This document shows, piece by piece, positions 13,545 to 23,620 of a stretch of 64,000 nucleotides of DNA (within the stretch, counting starts at the first letter, position 1; every line of letters begins with the position of its first letter). Source of the stretch: Stenotrophomonas sp. ZAC14D1_NAIMI4_1 (GTDB taxonomy: Bacteria; Pseudomonadota; Gammaproteobacteria; Xanthomonadales; Xanthomonadaceae); NCBI RefSeq assembly GCF_003086775.1, contig NZ_CP026001.1, forward strand, positions 3,126,407-3,190,406, written 5' to 3'. The notes beneath the pieces are model-generated. The model had not been told where the DNA came from. It ran no database searches and was given only the letters and a program-made list of their open reading frames with translations. The position numbers and the translations under genes are program-made.

Positions 13545-15926
13545 TCAGCCGCGGATCCGGGCGTGGTGTTCACGCTCGATCGCAGTGACCGCCTCGGCCA
13601 CCACCGCTTCCACGTCGCGGTCCGTCAGAGTGCGCGACTTGTCCTGCAAAATCAAGCCCATAGCGAGACTCTTGAACCCAGGCTCGACACCCTGGCCGAC
13701 GTAACGGTCGAACAGGTTCAGCTCGCGCAGCAGCGGGCCAGCGGCCTGCCGGATGGTCGCTGCCAGGTCGCTCCAGGCCACCTGTTCAGGCACCAGGAAC
13801 GCCAGGTCGCGGCGCACCGCCGGGAAGCGCGACAGCTCGCCGGCACGCGGCAGCGCACGGGCGGACAGTGCCTCCAGGTCCAGTTCGAAGGCGTAGACGT
13901 CAGCCTCGATGTCCATGGCCTTGGCCAGGCGCGGATGGATCTGGCCGATCCAGCCGATCACCACGCCATCGCGGTACACCTCGGCCGAACGGGCCGGGTG
14001 GCCGAAGGCACGGGTGGACGGGCGGAATTCAAGCACGGCACCGCTGGCGGCGGCCAACGATTCCAGGTCGCCCTTCAGGTCATGGAAATCGACCTTGCGG
14101 GTCGGCAGGCCCCACTGCACGGACTGCGCATCGCCACAGATGGCGGCCGCCACGCGCGGGGTTTCCAGGGGTGCCGGCTGGCCTTCGCCAGCCTGCTGGG
14201 CGAACACCCGGCCCACTTCGAACAGGCGCACGCGGGCCAGCTGGCGGGCGGCATTGCGGCCCAGGGTGGCGACCAGGCCCGGCAGCAGCGCCGGGCGCAT
14301 CACCGCCAGCTCGGCCGACAGCGGGTTGGCCAGCGGCACCAGGTTGTCGCGCAGCTGCCACTGGGTCAGCAGCGCATCATCGACGAAGGCGAAATTCAGG
14401 GTTTCCTGCAGATCGCGGGCGATCAGCTGGCGGCGCACGCTGAGCACGTCCAGCTGGGTCTCGGTCGGCATCGCCACGCGCGCCGCGCCACCCGGCAGGG
14501 TGGTCGGGATCTGCTCGTAGCCGTGGATGCGCGCCAGTTCCTCGATCAGGTCTTCTTCGATGGCGATATCGAAGCGACGGCTCGGCGCGGTCACCTGCCA
14601 GCCTTCGCCGGCCGCGGTCACGCCCATGCCCAGCGCGCGCAGGATGCGCTCGACCTCGGCGTCTTCAATGGTGATGCCCAGCACGCGGGTGATGCGGGCA
14701 CGACGCAGGATGATCGTCGCCGGCGGCGGCAGATCGGCCTCACGCACGGCCTCGGTGACCGGCGCCGGGGTACCGCCGGCCAGGTCCAGCACCAGGCGGG
14801 TGGCGTATTCGATGGCGGTACGCGGCAGCGCCGGATCAACACCACGCTCGAAGCGATGGCCGGCATCGGTGTGCAGGCCCAGCTTGCGGCCACGGCCCAT
14901 GATGGCGGCCGGCGCGAAGTGCGCAGCCTCCAGGAACACGGCGGTGGTGTCGTCGGTGACGCGGGTATCGAAGCCGCCCATCAGGCCGGCCAGGCCGACG
15001 GCACGGTCGGCGTCGGTCACCACCAGGAAGCTGTCGTCCAGCACCGCATCGCGGCCGTCCAGCAGCTTGATCGCTTCGCCGGCACGCGAACGGCGCACGG
15101 CGATGCTGCCCTGCAGGGTGCCCAGGTCATAGGCGTGCATCGGCTGGCCCAGTTCCAGCATCACGTACTGGGTGATGTCGACCAGCAGCGACACCGGGCG
15201 CACGCCGCTGCGGCGCAGGCGCTCGGCCATCCACAGCGGGGTCTTGGCGGCGGCGTTGACGCCCTCGATGACACGGCCCAGGTAACGCGGCGCTTCGGCG
15301 CCGGCGTCGAGCTGGATGGACAGCTCGCGGCTGCCGACCGCCGCAATGGCGTCGGCGGCGAAATCCAGCACTTCGCTGCGGGTGGCCGCGGCCACGTCGT
15401 AGGCGATGCCGCGCACGCTGAAGCAATCGGCGCGGTTGGGGGTCAGCTTGATTTCGATGCTGGCGTCGGGCAGGCCGAGGTACTCGACCAGGGCCTGGCC
15501 GACCGGCGCATCATCAGGCAGCTCCAGCAGGCCCGAGGCATCGGTGTCCAGGCCCAGTTCCTTGGCCGAGCACAGCATGCCGTTGGATTCGACGCCGCGC
15601 AGCTTGGCCGGCTTGATCTTCAGATCGCCGATCTGCGCGCCGACCATGGCCAGCGGCGCGACCAGGCCCGGGCGCGCGTTGGGCGCACCGCAGACGATCT
15701 GCAGCAGTTCGCCCTGCCCTGCATCAACCTTGCACACCTGCAGGCGGTCGGCTTCGGGATGGCGCACGGCCTCGACGATGCGTGCCACGACCACGTGCTG
15801 CAGGCCGTTGCCGAGCGCGGTCACTTCTTCCACTTCCAGGCCGATGGCGGTGAGCACCGCGCTCAGTTCATCGCGCGTGGCGGAGGTCGGGACGTGGCTG
15901 CGCAGCCAGTTTTCGGAGAATTTCAT
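13545..15926 (-). CDS. pheT: Phenylalanine-tRNA ligase beta subunit
   Basis: 793 aa from ATG 15924-15926 (MKFSENWLRSHVPT), the standard start; an upstream in-frame start would add nine residues. Domains: tRNA-binding EMAP-like domain at about 40-150, B3/B4 editing domain at about 210-390, B5 domain, and C-terminal ferredoxin-fold anticodon-binding domain at about 700-792 (SRFPAVRRDLAFLVPEQV). Works as an alpha2-beta2 tetramer with PheS to charge tRNA-Phe and to edit Tyr-tRNA-Phe. Ends 27 bp before ihfA. Confidence 0.97.
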   Translation of the reverse strand: MKFSENWLRSHVPTSATRDELSAVLTAIGLEVEEVTALGNGLQHVVVARIVEAVRHPEADRLQVCKVDAGQGELLQIVCGAPNARPGLVAPLAMVGAQIGDLKIKPAKLRGVESNGMLCSAKELGLDTDASGLLELPDDAPVGQALVEYLGLPDASIEIKLTPNRADCFSVRGIAYDVAAATRSEVLDFAADAIAAVGSRELSIQLDAGAEAPRYLGRVIEGVNAAAKTPLWMAERLRRSGVRPVSLLVDITQYVMLELGQPMHAYDLGTLQGSIAVRRSRAGEAIKLLDGRDAVLDDSFLVVTDADRAVGLAGLMGGFDTRVTDDTTAVFLEAAHFAPAAIMGRGRKLGLHTDAGHRFERGVDPALPRTAIEYATRLVLDLAGGTPAPVTEAVREADLPPPATIILRRARITRVLGITIEDAEVERILRALGMGVTAAGEGWQVTAPSRRFDIAIEEDLIEELARIHGYEQIPTTLPGGAARVAMPTETQLDVLSVRRQLIARDLQETLNFAFVDDALLTQWQLRDNLVPLANPLSAELAVMRPALLPGLVATLGRNAARQLARVRLFEVGRVFAQQAGEGQPAPLETPRVAAAICGDAQSVQWGLPTRKVDFHDLKGDLESLAAASGAVLEFRPSTRAFGHPARSAEVYRDGVVIGWIGQIHPRLAKAMDIEADVYAFELDLEALSARALPRAGELSRFPAVRRDLAFLVPEQVAWSDLAATIRQAAGPLLRELNLFDRYVGQGVEPGFKSLAMGLILQDKSRTLTDRDVEAVVAEAVTAIEREHHARIRG

Positions 15927-15978
15927 GGTGTCACCCTGGTGGGCCCGGCGCATGCGCCTGGGCCTGCGTTGTTGAGTC

Positions 15979-16001
15979 CGCCGGGCATGGCCCGACGCTA
16001 C
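15979..16001. repeat. SMAG palindrome between pheS and pheT
   Basis: A GTAG-headed hairpin (minus orientation) with arms CGTCGGGC / GCCCGGCG (one mismatch) lies in the short gap between pheS and pheT, inside an operon. It could modulate mRNA stability between the two subunits. Confidence 0.7.
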
Positions 16002-16009
16002 CTGGTCCG

Positions 16010-17155
<1,146 letters not shown>

Positions 17156-17201
17156 CTACCTGACACCGTTCCCGTTGAACGGCAACGGCATCGGGAAGGA
17201 C

Positions 17202-17561
17202 TTATGCCGCCAGTGCGCCCTTGGCCTTTTCGGCCAGTGCAGCAAAACCAGCTGCGTCGTGCACGGCGATATCAGCCAGGACCTTGCGGTCCAGGGTGAT
17301 GCCGGCCTTCAGCAGGCCGTTCATGAAGCGGCTGTAGCTCAGGCCGTTGATGCGGGCAGCCGCATTGATACGGGTGATCCACAGCGAACGGAAGTTGCGC
17401 TTCTTCTGCTTACGGCCGATGTAGGCGTACTGCTGTGCCTTGATGACCGCCTGCTTGGCGACGCGGAAGACCTTGCGACGGGCATTGTAGTAGCCCTTCG
17501 CCAGATCAAGGATTTTCTTGTGGCGGCGACGCGCCTGTACGCCACGCTTAACTCGTGCCAT
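17202..17561 (-). CDS. rplT: 50S ribosomal protein L20
   Basis: 119 aa, starts [18 protein letters not shown] and shows the family pattern [17 protein letters not shown] and [18 protein letters not shown]. Binds 23S rRNA early in 50S assembly. In E. coli L20 also represses the rpmI-rplT mRNA. 11 bp after rpmI. Confidence 0.99.
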   Translation of the reverse strand: MARVKRGVQARRRHKKILDLAKGYYNARRKVFRVAKQAVIKAQQYAYIGRKQKKRNFRSLWITRINAAARINGLSYSRFMNGLLKAGITLDRKVLADIAVHDAAGFAALAEKAKGALAA

Positions 17562-17572
17562 TTTTCAGTTCC

Positions 17573-17770
17573 TCAGAGGTAAGGGAGCATGCGGTCCAGA
17601 CGGCCTGCGTCTTCTGCACGGACATGGCCCGTCTGACGCAGATTACGCTTACGCTTGGTCGCTTTCTTCGTGAGGATGTGGCTACGGTTGGCGTGGCCGC
17701 ACTTGTACTTGCCCGAGGCGGTCTTGCGGAAACGCTTGGCCGCTGCCCGGTTGGTCTTGATCTTGGGCAT
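17573..17770 (-). CDS. rpmI: 50S ribosomal protein L35
   Basis: 65 aa, [20 protein letters not shown], then [22 protein letters not shown]. The ATG at 17768-17770 is the normal start; the longer frame upstream is non-coding. Highly basic 50S protein. Confidence 0.98.
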   Translation of the reverse strand: MPKIKTNRAAAKRFRKTASGKYKCGHANRSHILTKKATKRKRNLRQTGHVRAEDAGRLDRMLPYL

Positions 17771-17955
17771 TGCAATGTCCTTGATGGGATATGACCCTGG
17801 TTTCTGACTGATCTGGCGGCGGCCTGGGCCGCTCTTTCCGTCCTGCCATGATCGGCGTACGACCCGTCCTGGGTGGGTCGAGCCGGGCATGATACAGGCA
17901 AAACCGCCCTGCCACCAGCCCCTGCGACCCTTTCCGGCATGAATTACCGTGTTAC

Positions 17956-17990
17956 CGCAAAAGCAAAGGGACGCCCGTGGCGTCCCTTTA
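17956..17990 (-). terminator. Terminator-like hairpin downstream of infC
   Basis: Perfect 11-bp stem AAAGGGACGCC / GGCGTCCCTTT with 3-base loop, followed on the minus strand by GCTTTTGC. The interrupted T-tract suggests partial termination between infC and rpmI, leaving a 185-bp leader for rpmI where L20 control could act. Confidence 0.75.
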
Positions 17991-18036
17991 CCCTGAACCA
18001 TTCAGCCAGGCGCCCCGGAAGGCGGCCCGTCAGGCC

Positions 18037-18564
18037 TCAGGTCTTCTTCTTCGGCGCGATCATCATGACCATCTGACGCCCTTCCAGGCGCGGACGGGAT
18101 TCGATGACGATGTCCTCGCCCAGATCGGTCTCGATCCGGTTGGCCATCTCGCGACCCAGTTCCTGGTGGCTCATTTCACGGCCACGGAAGCGGATGTTGA
18201 CCTTGATCTTGTCGCCTTCCTCAAGGAAACCGCGCATCTTGCGCAGCTTGATCTGGTAGTCGCCCTCGTCCGTGACCGGACGGAACTTCACTTCCTTGAT
18301 CTCGACCTGCTTGGTCTTCTTCTTGGCCTCGCTGGCCTTCTTCTGCGCTTCGAACTTGAACTTGCCGAAATCCATGATCTTGCAGACCGGCGGATCGGCC
18401 TGCGGCTGGATTTCAACCAGGTCCAGGCCTTCATCTTCGGCCATGGACAGCGCTTCGTCGCGCGACAACACGCCGATCATTTCTCCGTCACTGCCGATCA
18501 CGCGGACGCGCGGCACACGGATTTCCTGATTCTTGCGGTTCTGTTTGTTGTCAGGGGTGCTGAT
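18037..18564 (-). CDS. infC: Translation initiation factor IF-3
   Basis: 175 aa if begun at the ATC codon at 18562-18564. No ATG or GTG exists in the plausible start region; a TTG at 18577-18579 is the only common alternative, but it overlaps the Shine-Dalgarno-like GGGAG rather than following one. GGGAG precedes the ATC by 8 bases. Two domains: [18 protein letters not shown].. (N) and [28 protein letters not shown].. to [14 protein letters not shown] (C). Many infC genes use rare AUU/AUC/AUA starts, by which IF-3 represses its own synthesis. Confidence 0.95.
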   Translation of the reverse strand: MSTPDNKQNRKNQEIRVPRVRVIGSDGEMIGVLSRDEALSMAEDEGLDLVEIQPQADPPVCKIMDFGKFKFEAQKKASEAKKKTKQVEIKEVKFRPVTDEGDYQIKLRKMRGFLEEGDKIKVNIRFRGREMSHQELGREMANRIETDLGEDIVIESRPRLEGRQMVMMIAPKKKT

Positions 18565-18627
18565 ATTACGTTCTCCCAAGGGTATCGAACCGGTCCGGGT
18601 GCCTGTGCGCCCGGACCGGACCTTTGC

Positions 18628-20529
18628 TTACGCGCCCTCGGCCTGGAGCCGCTCGATGAAGGCCTGCAGGCTCATGCTGCCCAGGTCTTCGCCAGAACGC
18701 GTACGCACCGCCACAGCTCCATTTTCCTTCTCGCGGTCACCGATGACCAGCAGGTAAGGCACGCGCTGCAACGTATGCTCGCGGATTTTATAGCCGATCT
18801 TCTCGTTACGCAAATCCGAGCTGACGCGGAAGCCTTGCTCCGCAAGGGTCTTGGTCACGCTGGAGACGTATTCAGCCTGAGCGTCGGTGATGTTGGCCAC
18901 CACCACCTGGGTCGGCGCCAGCCAGGCCGGGAACTGGCCGGCGTGGTGCTCGATCAGGATGCCGAGGAAGCGCTCCATCGAACCGACGATGGCCCGGTGC
19001 AGCATGACCGGATGCTTCTTCTGGCTGTTTTCGTCCACGTACTCGGCGCCCAGGCGGCCCGGCATCATGAAGTCGACCTGCATGGTGCCCAGCTGCCAGG
19101 TACGGCCGATGGCGTCCTTCAGGTGGTACTCGATCTTCGGGCCGTAGAAGGCGCCCTCGCCCGGCAGCTCCTGCCATTCCACGCCACAGCTGGACAGCGC
19201 CGAGCGCAGCGCGCCTTCGGCCTTGTCCCAGGTCGCGTCGTCACCCAGGCGCGATTCCGGGCGCAGGGCGATCTTCACCTGGATCTCGTCGAAGCCGAAG
19301 TGCTGGTAAACCGCCAGCGCCTGCTGGTGGAACGCGGTCACTTCCGCCTCGACCTGGTCTTCGGTGCAGAACACATGGCCATCGTCCTGGGTGAAGCCAC
19401 GCACGCGCAGGATGCCGTGCAGCGCGCCGGACGGCTCGTTGCGGTGGCAGGCACCAAACTCGCCGTAGCGGATCGGCAGGTCGCGGTAGCTGTGCAGGCC
19501 CTGGTTGAACACCTGCACGTGGCCCGGGCAGTTCATCGGCTTGAGCGCGTAGGTACGCTTCTCGGACTCGGTGAAGAACATCGCGTCCTGGTAGTTGTCC
19601 CAGTGGCCCGATTTCTGCCACAGCGACACGTCCAGGATCTGCGGGCAGCGCACTTCGCCGTAGCCGGTGCTGCGGTAGACCTTGCGCATGTACTGCTCGA
19701 CCACCTGCCACAGCGCCCAGCCCTTGGGGTGCCAGAACACCAGGCCCGGGGCTTCTTCCTGCAGGTGGAACAGGTCCTGCTGCTTGCCGATGCGGCGGTG
19801 GTCGCGCATTTCGGCTTCCTCGATGCGCTTGATGTACGCATCGAGCTGCTTCTTGTCGGCCCACGCGGTGCCGTAGATGCGCTGCAGCTGTTCGTTCTGC
19901 GCATCGCCACGCCAGTACGCGCCGGAAATGCGGGTCAGCTTGAAGGCCTTCAGGAAGCGCGTGTTCGGCACGTGCGGGCCGCGGCACATGTCCACGTATT
20001 CCTGGTGGTAGTACATGCCCATCGCCTGGATGTCGTCGGACATGTCCTCGATCAGGCGCAGCTTGTAGTCCTCGCCACGGGCCTTGAAGATCTCGAACAC
20101 TTCAGCGCGCGGCGTCACCTTCTTGATGACGTCGTAATCCTGGGCGATCAGCTCGCCCATGCGCTTCTCGATGGCGGCCATGTCTTCCGGCGTGAACGGA
20201 CGCTCGGAATAGATGTCGTAGTAGAAGCCTTCGGCGATGACCGGACCGATCACCATCTTCACGTCGGGGTACAGCTGCTTGACGGCGTGGCCGACCAGGT
20301 GGGCGCAGGAGTGGCGGATGATTTCCACGCCCTCCTCGTCCTTGGCGGTGATGATGCGCAGGCGGGCATCGTGGTCGATGACGTCGCTGGCATCGACCAG
20401 CACGCCATCGACCGAACCGGCGATGGTGGCCTTGGCCAGGCCGGCGCCGATCGACTGGGCGACGTCCATGACGCTGACGGGGTTTTCGAATTCGCGGCGG
20501 CTGCCGTCGGGAAGGGTGATATTGATCAT
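18628..20529 (-). CDS. thrS: Threonine-tRNA ligase
   Basis: 633 aa from ATG 20527-20529 ([10 protein letters not shown]). TGS domain at 1-60, second additional (editing) domain at about 65-225 with [16 protein letters not shown], class II catalytic core at about 240-535 with Zn ligands in [16 protein letters not shown] and VMLHRAIVG, and the anticodon-binding domain at the C-terminus. Charges tRNA-Thr. Its 5' leader holds a complete candidate attenuator. Ends 49-64 bp before infC, as in E. coli. Confidence 0.98.
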   Translation of the reverse strand: MINITLPDGSRREFENPVSVMDVAQSIGAGLAKATIAGSVDGVLVDASDVIDHDARLRIITAKDEEGVEIIRHSCAHLVGHAVKQLYPDVKMVIGPVIAEGFYYDIYSERPFTPEDMAAIEKRMGELIAQDYDVIKKVTPRAEVFEIFKARGEDYKLRLIEDMSDDIQAMGMYYHQEYVDMCRGPHVPNTRFLKAFKLTRISGAYWRGDAQNEQLQRIYGTAWADKKQLDAYIKRIEEAEMRDHRRIGKQQDLFHLQEEAPGLVFWHPKGWALWQVVEQYMRKVYRSTGYGEVRCPQILDVSLWQKSGHWDNYQDAMFFTESEKRTYALKPMNCPGHVQVFNQGLHSYRDLPIRYGEFGACHRNEPSGALHGILRVRGFTQDDGHVFCTEDQVEAEVTAFHQQALAVYQHFGFDEIQVKIALRPESRLGDDATWDKAEGALRSALSSCGVEWQELPGEGAFYGPKIEYHLKDAIGRTWQLGTMQVDFMMPGRLGAEYVDENSQKKHPVMLHRAIVGSMERFLGILIEHHAGQFPAWLAPTQVVVANITDAQAEYVSSVTKTLAEQGFRVSSDLRNEKIGYKIREHTLQRVPYLLVIGDREKENGAVAVRTRSGEDLGSMSLQAFIERLQAEGA

Positions 20530-20595
20530 CGCAATGGCTTCGTGCGGGGCCCGCTCGAGCGGGCTGGAAAGCGTTCCGGGCGGTGCCCGGGCAAT

Positions 20596-20618
20596 AAAAA
20601 AGCGCCGCGAGGGCGCCT
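20596..20618 (-). terminator. Leader terminator upstream of thrS
   Basis: On the minus strand AGGCGCC pairs with GGCGCTT (7 bp, one G-U) around loop CTCGC, followed by TTTTATT. It lies between the Thr-rich leader peptide and the thrS start, where transcription would stop before the gene. Confidence 0.8.
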
Positions 20619-20631
20619 GGAACACAGGGCC
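20612..20631 (-). promoter_or_regulatory. Candidate antiterminator hairpin, thrS leader
   Basis: GGC-CCTG pairs with CAGG-(C)-GCC around loop TGTTC. Its 3' arm covers the 5' arm of the terminator (20612-20618), so the two structures exclude each other, as in classical amino-acid attenuators. Confidence 0.55.
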
Positions 20632-20643
20632 TTCGGGGGCAGG

Positions 20644-20670
20644 TCAGCGGTGGGCGGTGGTAGTGCTCAT
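20644..20670 (-). CDS. Threonine-rich leader peptide upstream of thrS
   Basis: ATG AGC ACT ACC ACC GCC CAC CGC TGA encodes MSTTTAHR: three consecutive Thr codons, 26 bp ahead of the terminator stem. A ribosome stalling there under low charged tRNA-Thr would favour the antiterminator and thrS expression. There is no strong Shine-Dalgarno (only GAGCG upstream). Assigned from arrangement, not from a known family. Confidence 0.6.
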   Translation of the reverse strand: MSTTTAHR

Positions 20671-20730
20671 GTCGCACGCTCGGCCGGCGCTGGGCGCGGG
20701 CCACCTTGTTCCAGTCAGGGTTCTGCGTCG

Positions 20731-20759
20731 ATCTTAAACCAGCGCGCGGCAAAGCCCAA
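20731..20759 (-). promoter_or_regulatory. Candidate thrS promoter
   Basis: TTGGGC (20754-20759) and TAAGAT (20731-20736) on the minus strand, separated by 17 bp. It would start transcription near 20724, about 55 bp ahead of the leader peptide. Confidence 0.55.
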
Positions 20760-20815
20760 GCCAGCCGGGCCAATGCCGTGCCAGGGCGGCTGAATGGCGG
20801 CCGCTGGCGGGGCCA

Positions 20816-20838
20816 GATGGCAATGATTACCATACGCA
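20816..20838 (+). promoter_or_regulatory. Candidate Fur box upstream of TonB receptor
   Basis: AATGATTACCAT forms a near-palindrome (ATGRTWAYCAT type) resembling the core of the Fur consensus, about 55 bp upstream of the receptor ATG. Supports iron regulation, but the flanks match poorly. Confidence 0.4.
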
Positions 20839-20889
20839 GGCGTTTCTCACTTGCGTGTGGCGCGCCCCTTCCCGGCCCTGGATCCGCCC

Positions 20890-23028
20890 ATGTCTCCGCA
20901 GTCGTTGCCGGTTCGTGCCGGCCTGTTCCGTGCCCCGCTGTCCACCCTGGCGCTTGCGCTGGCCGCAGCCCTGTCCGGCGCGCTTCCCACCCTGGCCCAG
21001 GCCGATGAAGCGCGCACGCTGGACACCGTGCAGGTGACCGCCCCCATCGCCACCGAAAGCGGCAGCGCGACCAAGACCGACACCCCGCTGCGCGAGATTC
21101 CGCAGTCGATCTCGGTCATCACCGACCGGCAGATGCGCGACCGTGGCATCCACGGCGTGGAGGAAGCGGTGTGGTACACCGCTGGCGCCCAGGGCGGCCA
21201 GTACGGCGAGGACACCCGCAGCGACTGGCTGCTGGTGCGCGGCTTCAAGCCGGCCCGTTACCTTGACGGCCTGGCCACGGTGGAAGGCACCTGGACCGGC
21301 GAATCGCGCATCGAGCCGTATGGCCTGGAGCGCATCGACGTGCTGAAGGGCCCGGCCTCGGTCAACTACGGCGCGATGCCGCCGGGCGGCCTGGTCAATT
21401 TCGTCAGCAAGCGCCCGAGCGCCAACCCGCTGCAGGAGGTGGAACTGCAGGTCGGCAACTACGGCCTGAAGCAGGCCGCCTTCGACATCGGCGGCGCGCT
21501 CAACGACAGCGGCAGCGTCCTGTACCGCCTGGTCGGCCTGGCCCGCAACAGCGACAACGTCATCGACCAGGTCCATGACGACCGCTACTACCTCGCCCCG
21601 TCCATCACCTGGACCCCGGACGAGGCCAATTCGCTGACCGTGCTGGCCCGCTACCAGAAGAACGACACGGTCGAGACGGGCGGCTTCCTGCCCTACCAGG
21701 GCACGGTGGTGCCCGGTGTCAACGGCCGCTACATCTCCCGCCACTTCTTCAGCGGCGAGCCGGGGGTGAACGACTACACCAAGGAAGCCGCGTCGCTGGG
21801 CTATGAGTTCCGCCACGATTTCGGCGACGGCACCGTGTTCAACCAGAACGTGCGCTACAGCTGGGCCGAAGTGGATGCCAGCCACGGCAGTCTGGGCCTG
21901 TTCGGCCTGGCCGCGCCGGACAGCACCGAGCTGGTGCGCTACTACTACCCGCGCATGGACACCTCCGAGAGCGTGGCCATCGACAACAACCTGACGTTCC
22001 GCTTCCACAGCGGCCGCGTCGAGCACACCGTGCTGGCCGGGCTGGACTACCGCCGCGCGCGTGACGACTACGCCTCGGCGTTCCTGTTCGGCGCGCCCGG
22101 CATCGATGCCTACAACCCGGTGTACGGCGCGCCGGTGCAGGTGCCCGACTACACCTCGCGGCAGGTGCAGACGCAGGGCACGCTGGGCCTGTACCTGCAG
22201 GACCAGATCCGCATCGACCGCTGGCTGGTGACCCTGGCCGGCCGCCAGGACTGGGTCGGCACCGATACCGAACAGCGCATCGGCGGCACCGGCACCGCCC
22301 ACCAGAGCGATGACCAGTTCTCCGGCCGGGTCGGCGTGAACTACCTGTTCGACAACGGCGTCAGCCCCTACGTCAGCTGGTCGCAGTCGTTCCAGACCAC
22401 CATCGGCACCGATTTCGAAGGCCGCGCCTTCGTGCCGACCACCGGCGAGCAGTTCGAGGCGGGCGTGAAGTACCAGCCCGAAGGTGGCCGCCTGCTGCTG
22501 ACCGCCGCTGCCTACCAGATCGAACAGGACAACACGCTCACCGTCGACCCGCAGCACACCCTGTTCTCGATCCAGCAGGGCCAGACCCGCGTGCGCGGCG
22601 CCGAGCTGGAAGGCCGCTGGAACATCGGCCAGGGCCTGAGCGTGTATGGCAGCTACACCCGCCTGGACGCCAAGGTCCGCCGCAGCACCGATGCCGCCTC
22701 GCTGGGCAAGCGGGTGGCGCTGGTGCCGAAGGAGAGCGCCTCGCTCGGCGCCGACTACACCTTCACCGCCGGCGCGCTGAGCGGCTTCGGCTTCGGTGCA
22801 GGCGTGCGCTACAACGGTGGCATCTACGGCGACATCTACAACGACTGGTACACCCCGTCGTTCACCCTGATCGACGCCAGCGTGCACTACGACCGTGGCC
22901 CGTGGCGCCTGCAGGTGAACGCCGCCAACGCGGCCGACAAGAAGTACGTGTCGGCCTGCAACAGCGCGACGTGGTGCTACTACGGCTACCCGCGCACCGT
23001 CACCGCCAGCCTGCGTTACCAGTGGTGA
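20890..23028 (+). CDS. TonB-dependent siderophore receptor
   Basis: 712 aa from ATG 20890; a TTG at 20851 is less likely because the signal peptide (hydrophobic 19-36, cleavage after AQA37) fits the shorter form. TonB box LDTVQVT at 44-50, plug domain about 60-170 (LREIPQSISVITDRQM, LVRGFKPARYLDGL, RIDVLKGPASVNYGAMPPGGLVNFVSKRP), then a 22-strand barrel ending in aromatic YQW. It matches FhuA/FpvA-type ferric-siderophore receptors. Followed by three membrane proteins probably acting in the same uptake route. Confidence 0.93.
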   Translation: MSPQSLPVRAGLFRAPLSTLALALAAALSGALPTLAQADEARTLDTVQVTAPIATESGSATKTDTPLREIPQSISVITDRQMRDRGIHGVEEAVWYTAGAQGGQYGEDTRSDWLLVRGFKPARYLDGLATVEGTWTGESRIEPYGLERIDVLKGPASVNYGAMPPGGLVNFVSKRPSANPLQEVELQVGNYGLKQAAFDIGGALNDSGSVLYRLVGLARNSDNVIDQVHDDRYYLAPSITWTPDEANSLTVLARYQKNDTVETGGFLPYQGTVVPGVNGRYISRHFFSGEPGVNDYTKEAASLGYEFRHDFGDGTVFNQNVRYSWAEVDASHGSLGLFGLAAPDSTELVRYYYPRMDTSESVAIDNNLTFRFHSGRVEHTVLAGLDYRRARDDYASAFLFGAPGIDAYNPVYGAPVQVPDYTSRQVQTQGTLGLYLQDQIRIDRWLVTLAGRQDWVGTDTEQRIGGTGTAHQSDDQFSGRVGVNYLFDNGVSPYVSWSQSFQTTIGTDFEGRAFVPTTGEQFEAGVKYQPEGGRLLLTAAAYQIEQDNTLTVDPQHTLFSIQQGQTRVRGAELEGRWNIGQGLSVYGSYTRLDAKVRRSTDAASLGKRVALVPKESASLGADYTFTAGALSGFGFGAGVRYNGGIYGDIYNDWYTPSFTLIDASVHYDRGPWRLQVNAANAADKKYVSACNSATWCYYGYPRTVTASLRYQW

Positions 23029-23035
23029 GCCGACG

Positions 23036-23347
23036 ATGATCACCGTGGGCCTGTCCACGCTGGGCTTCTGCAGCCTGGCCATGCTGTCGGCGATGTTTTC
23101 CGCCCTGGCGTTCTACGCGGCATCGCCGCACTGCCGCTGGCCACGCCTGCGCCGTGCCGGCCGCCTGGGCCGGCAGATCGGCATGGTCGCGGCGGTCGCC
23201 TCGCTGTGGCTGTGGATGGCCGAACTGGGCGTTGCCGCCGGCCTGGTGGCGATGCTGTGCACCTGGATGCTGGTGGCCCTGCTGCTGCCGGCACTGGCAG
23301 CCTGGCACCGCCCGGCCACGGACCTCCCTGGCAGAGGCCCGCGCTGA
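23036..23347 (+). CDS. DUF3325-like small membrane protein
   Basis: 103 aa, three hydrophobic helices (SLAMLSAMFSALAFYAA; MVAAVASLWLWMAELGVAAG; VAMLCTWMLVALLLPALAAW) with a basic loop between. Size, topology and place between a TonB receptor and DUF3649/PepSY genes fit DUF3325. Function unknown; the TGA overlaps the next ATG by one base (coupled). Confidence 0.7.
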   Translation: MITVGLSTLGFCSLAMLSAMFSALAFYAASPHCRWPRLRRAGRLGRQIGMVAAVASLWLWMAELGVAAGLVAMLCTWMLVALLLPALAAWHRPATDLPGRGPR

Positions 23348-23610
23348 TGTGGACGCGCGCCCTGTCGGGCATCTTCGCTGGCTTCTTCCTTGCCGCCGCT
23401 GCCACCGGCCTGCTGACCTGGCTGCCGCCGGGGCCGTGGCCGAGCGCGGTGGTGCCGGCCCTGATCGCTTTCGTCCCGCTGTGGATGCTGGCGGCGCTGT
23501 GGGCCTTCAGTTTCCGCACGGTGGCGCGCGCCTGGCTGGTGCCCGCCGCCTGTGCCGCCGGCGGCTTCGCCGCGCTGTGGCTGCTGCGCCTGAGCGGCGC
23601 GGTGCAATGA
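23347..23610 (+). CDS. DUF3649-like small membrane protein
   Basis: 87 aa, three hydrophobic helices (ALSGIFAGFFLAAAATGLLTW, VVPALIAFVPLWMLAALWAFS, WLVPAACAAGGFAALWLL). Second of two small inner-membrane proteins in the receptor operon; DUF3649 by pattern and context. No conserved polar catalytic residues seen. Confidence 0.7.
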   Translation: MWTRALSGIFAGFFLAAAATGLLTWLPPGPWPSAVVPALIAFVPLWMLAALWAFSFRTVARAWLVPAACAAGGFAALWLLRLSGAVQ

Positions 23611-23620
23611 GAACGACCGC

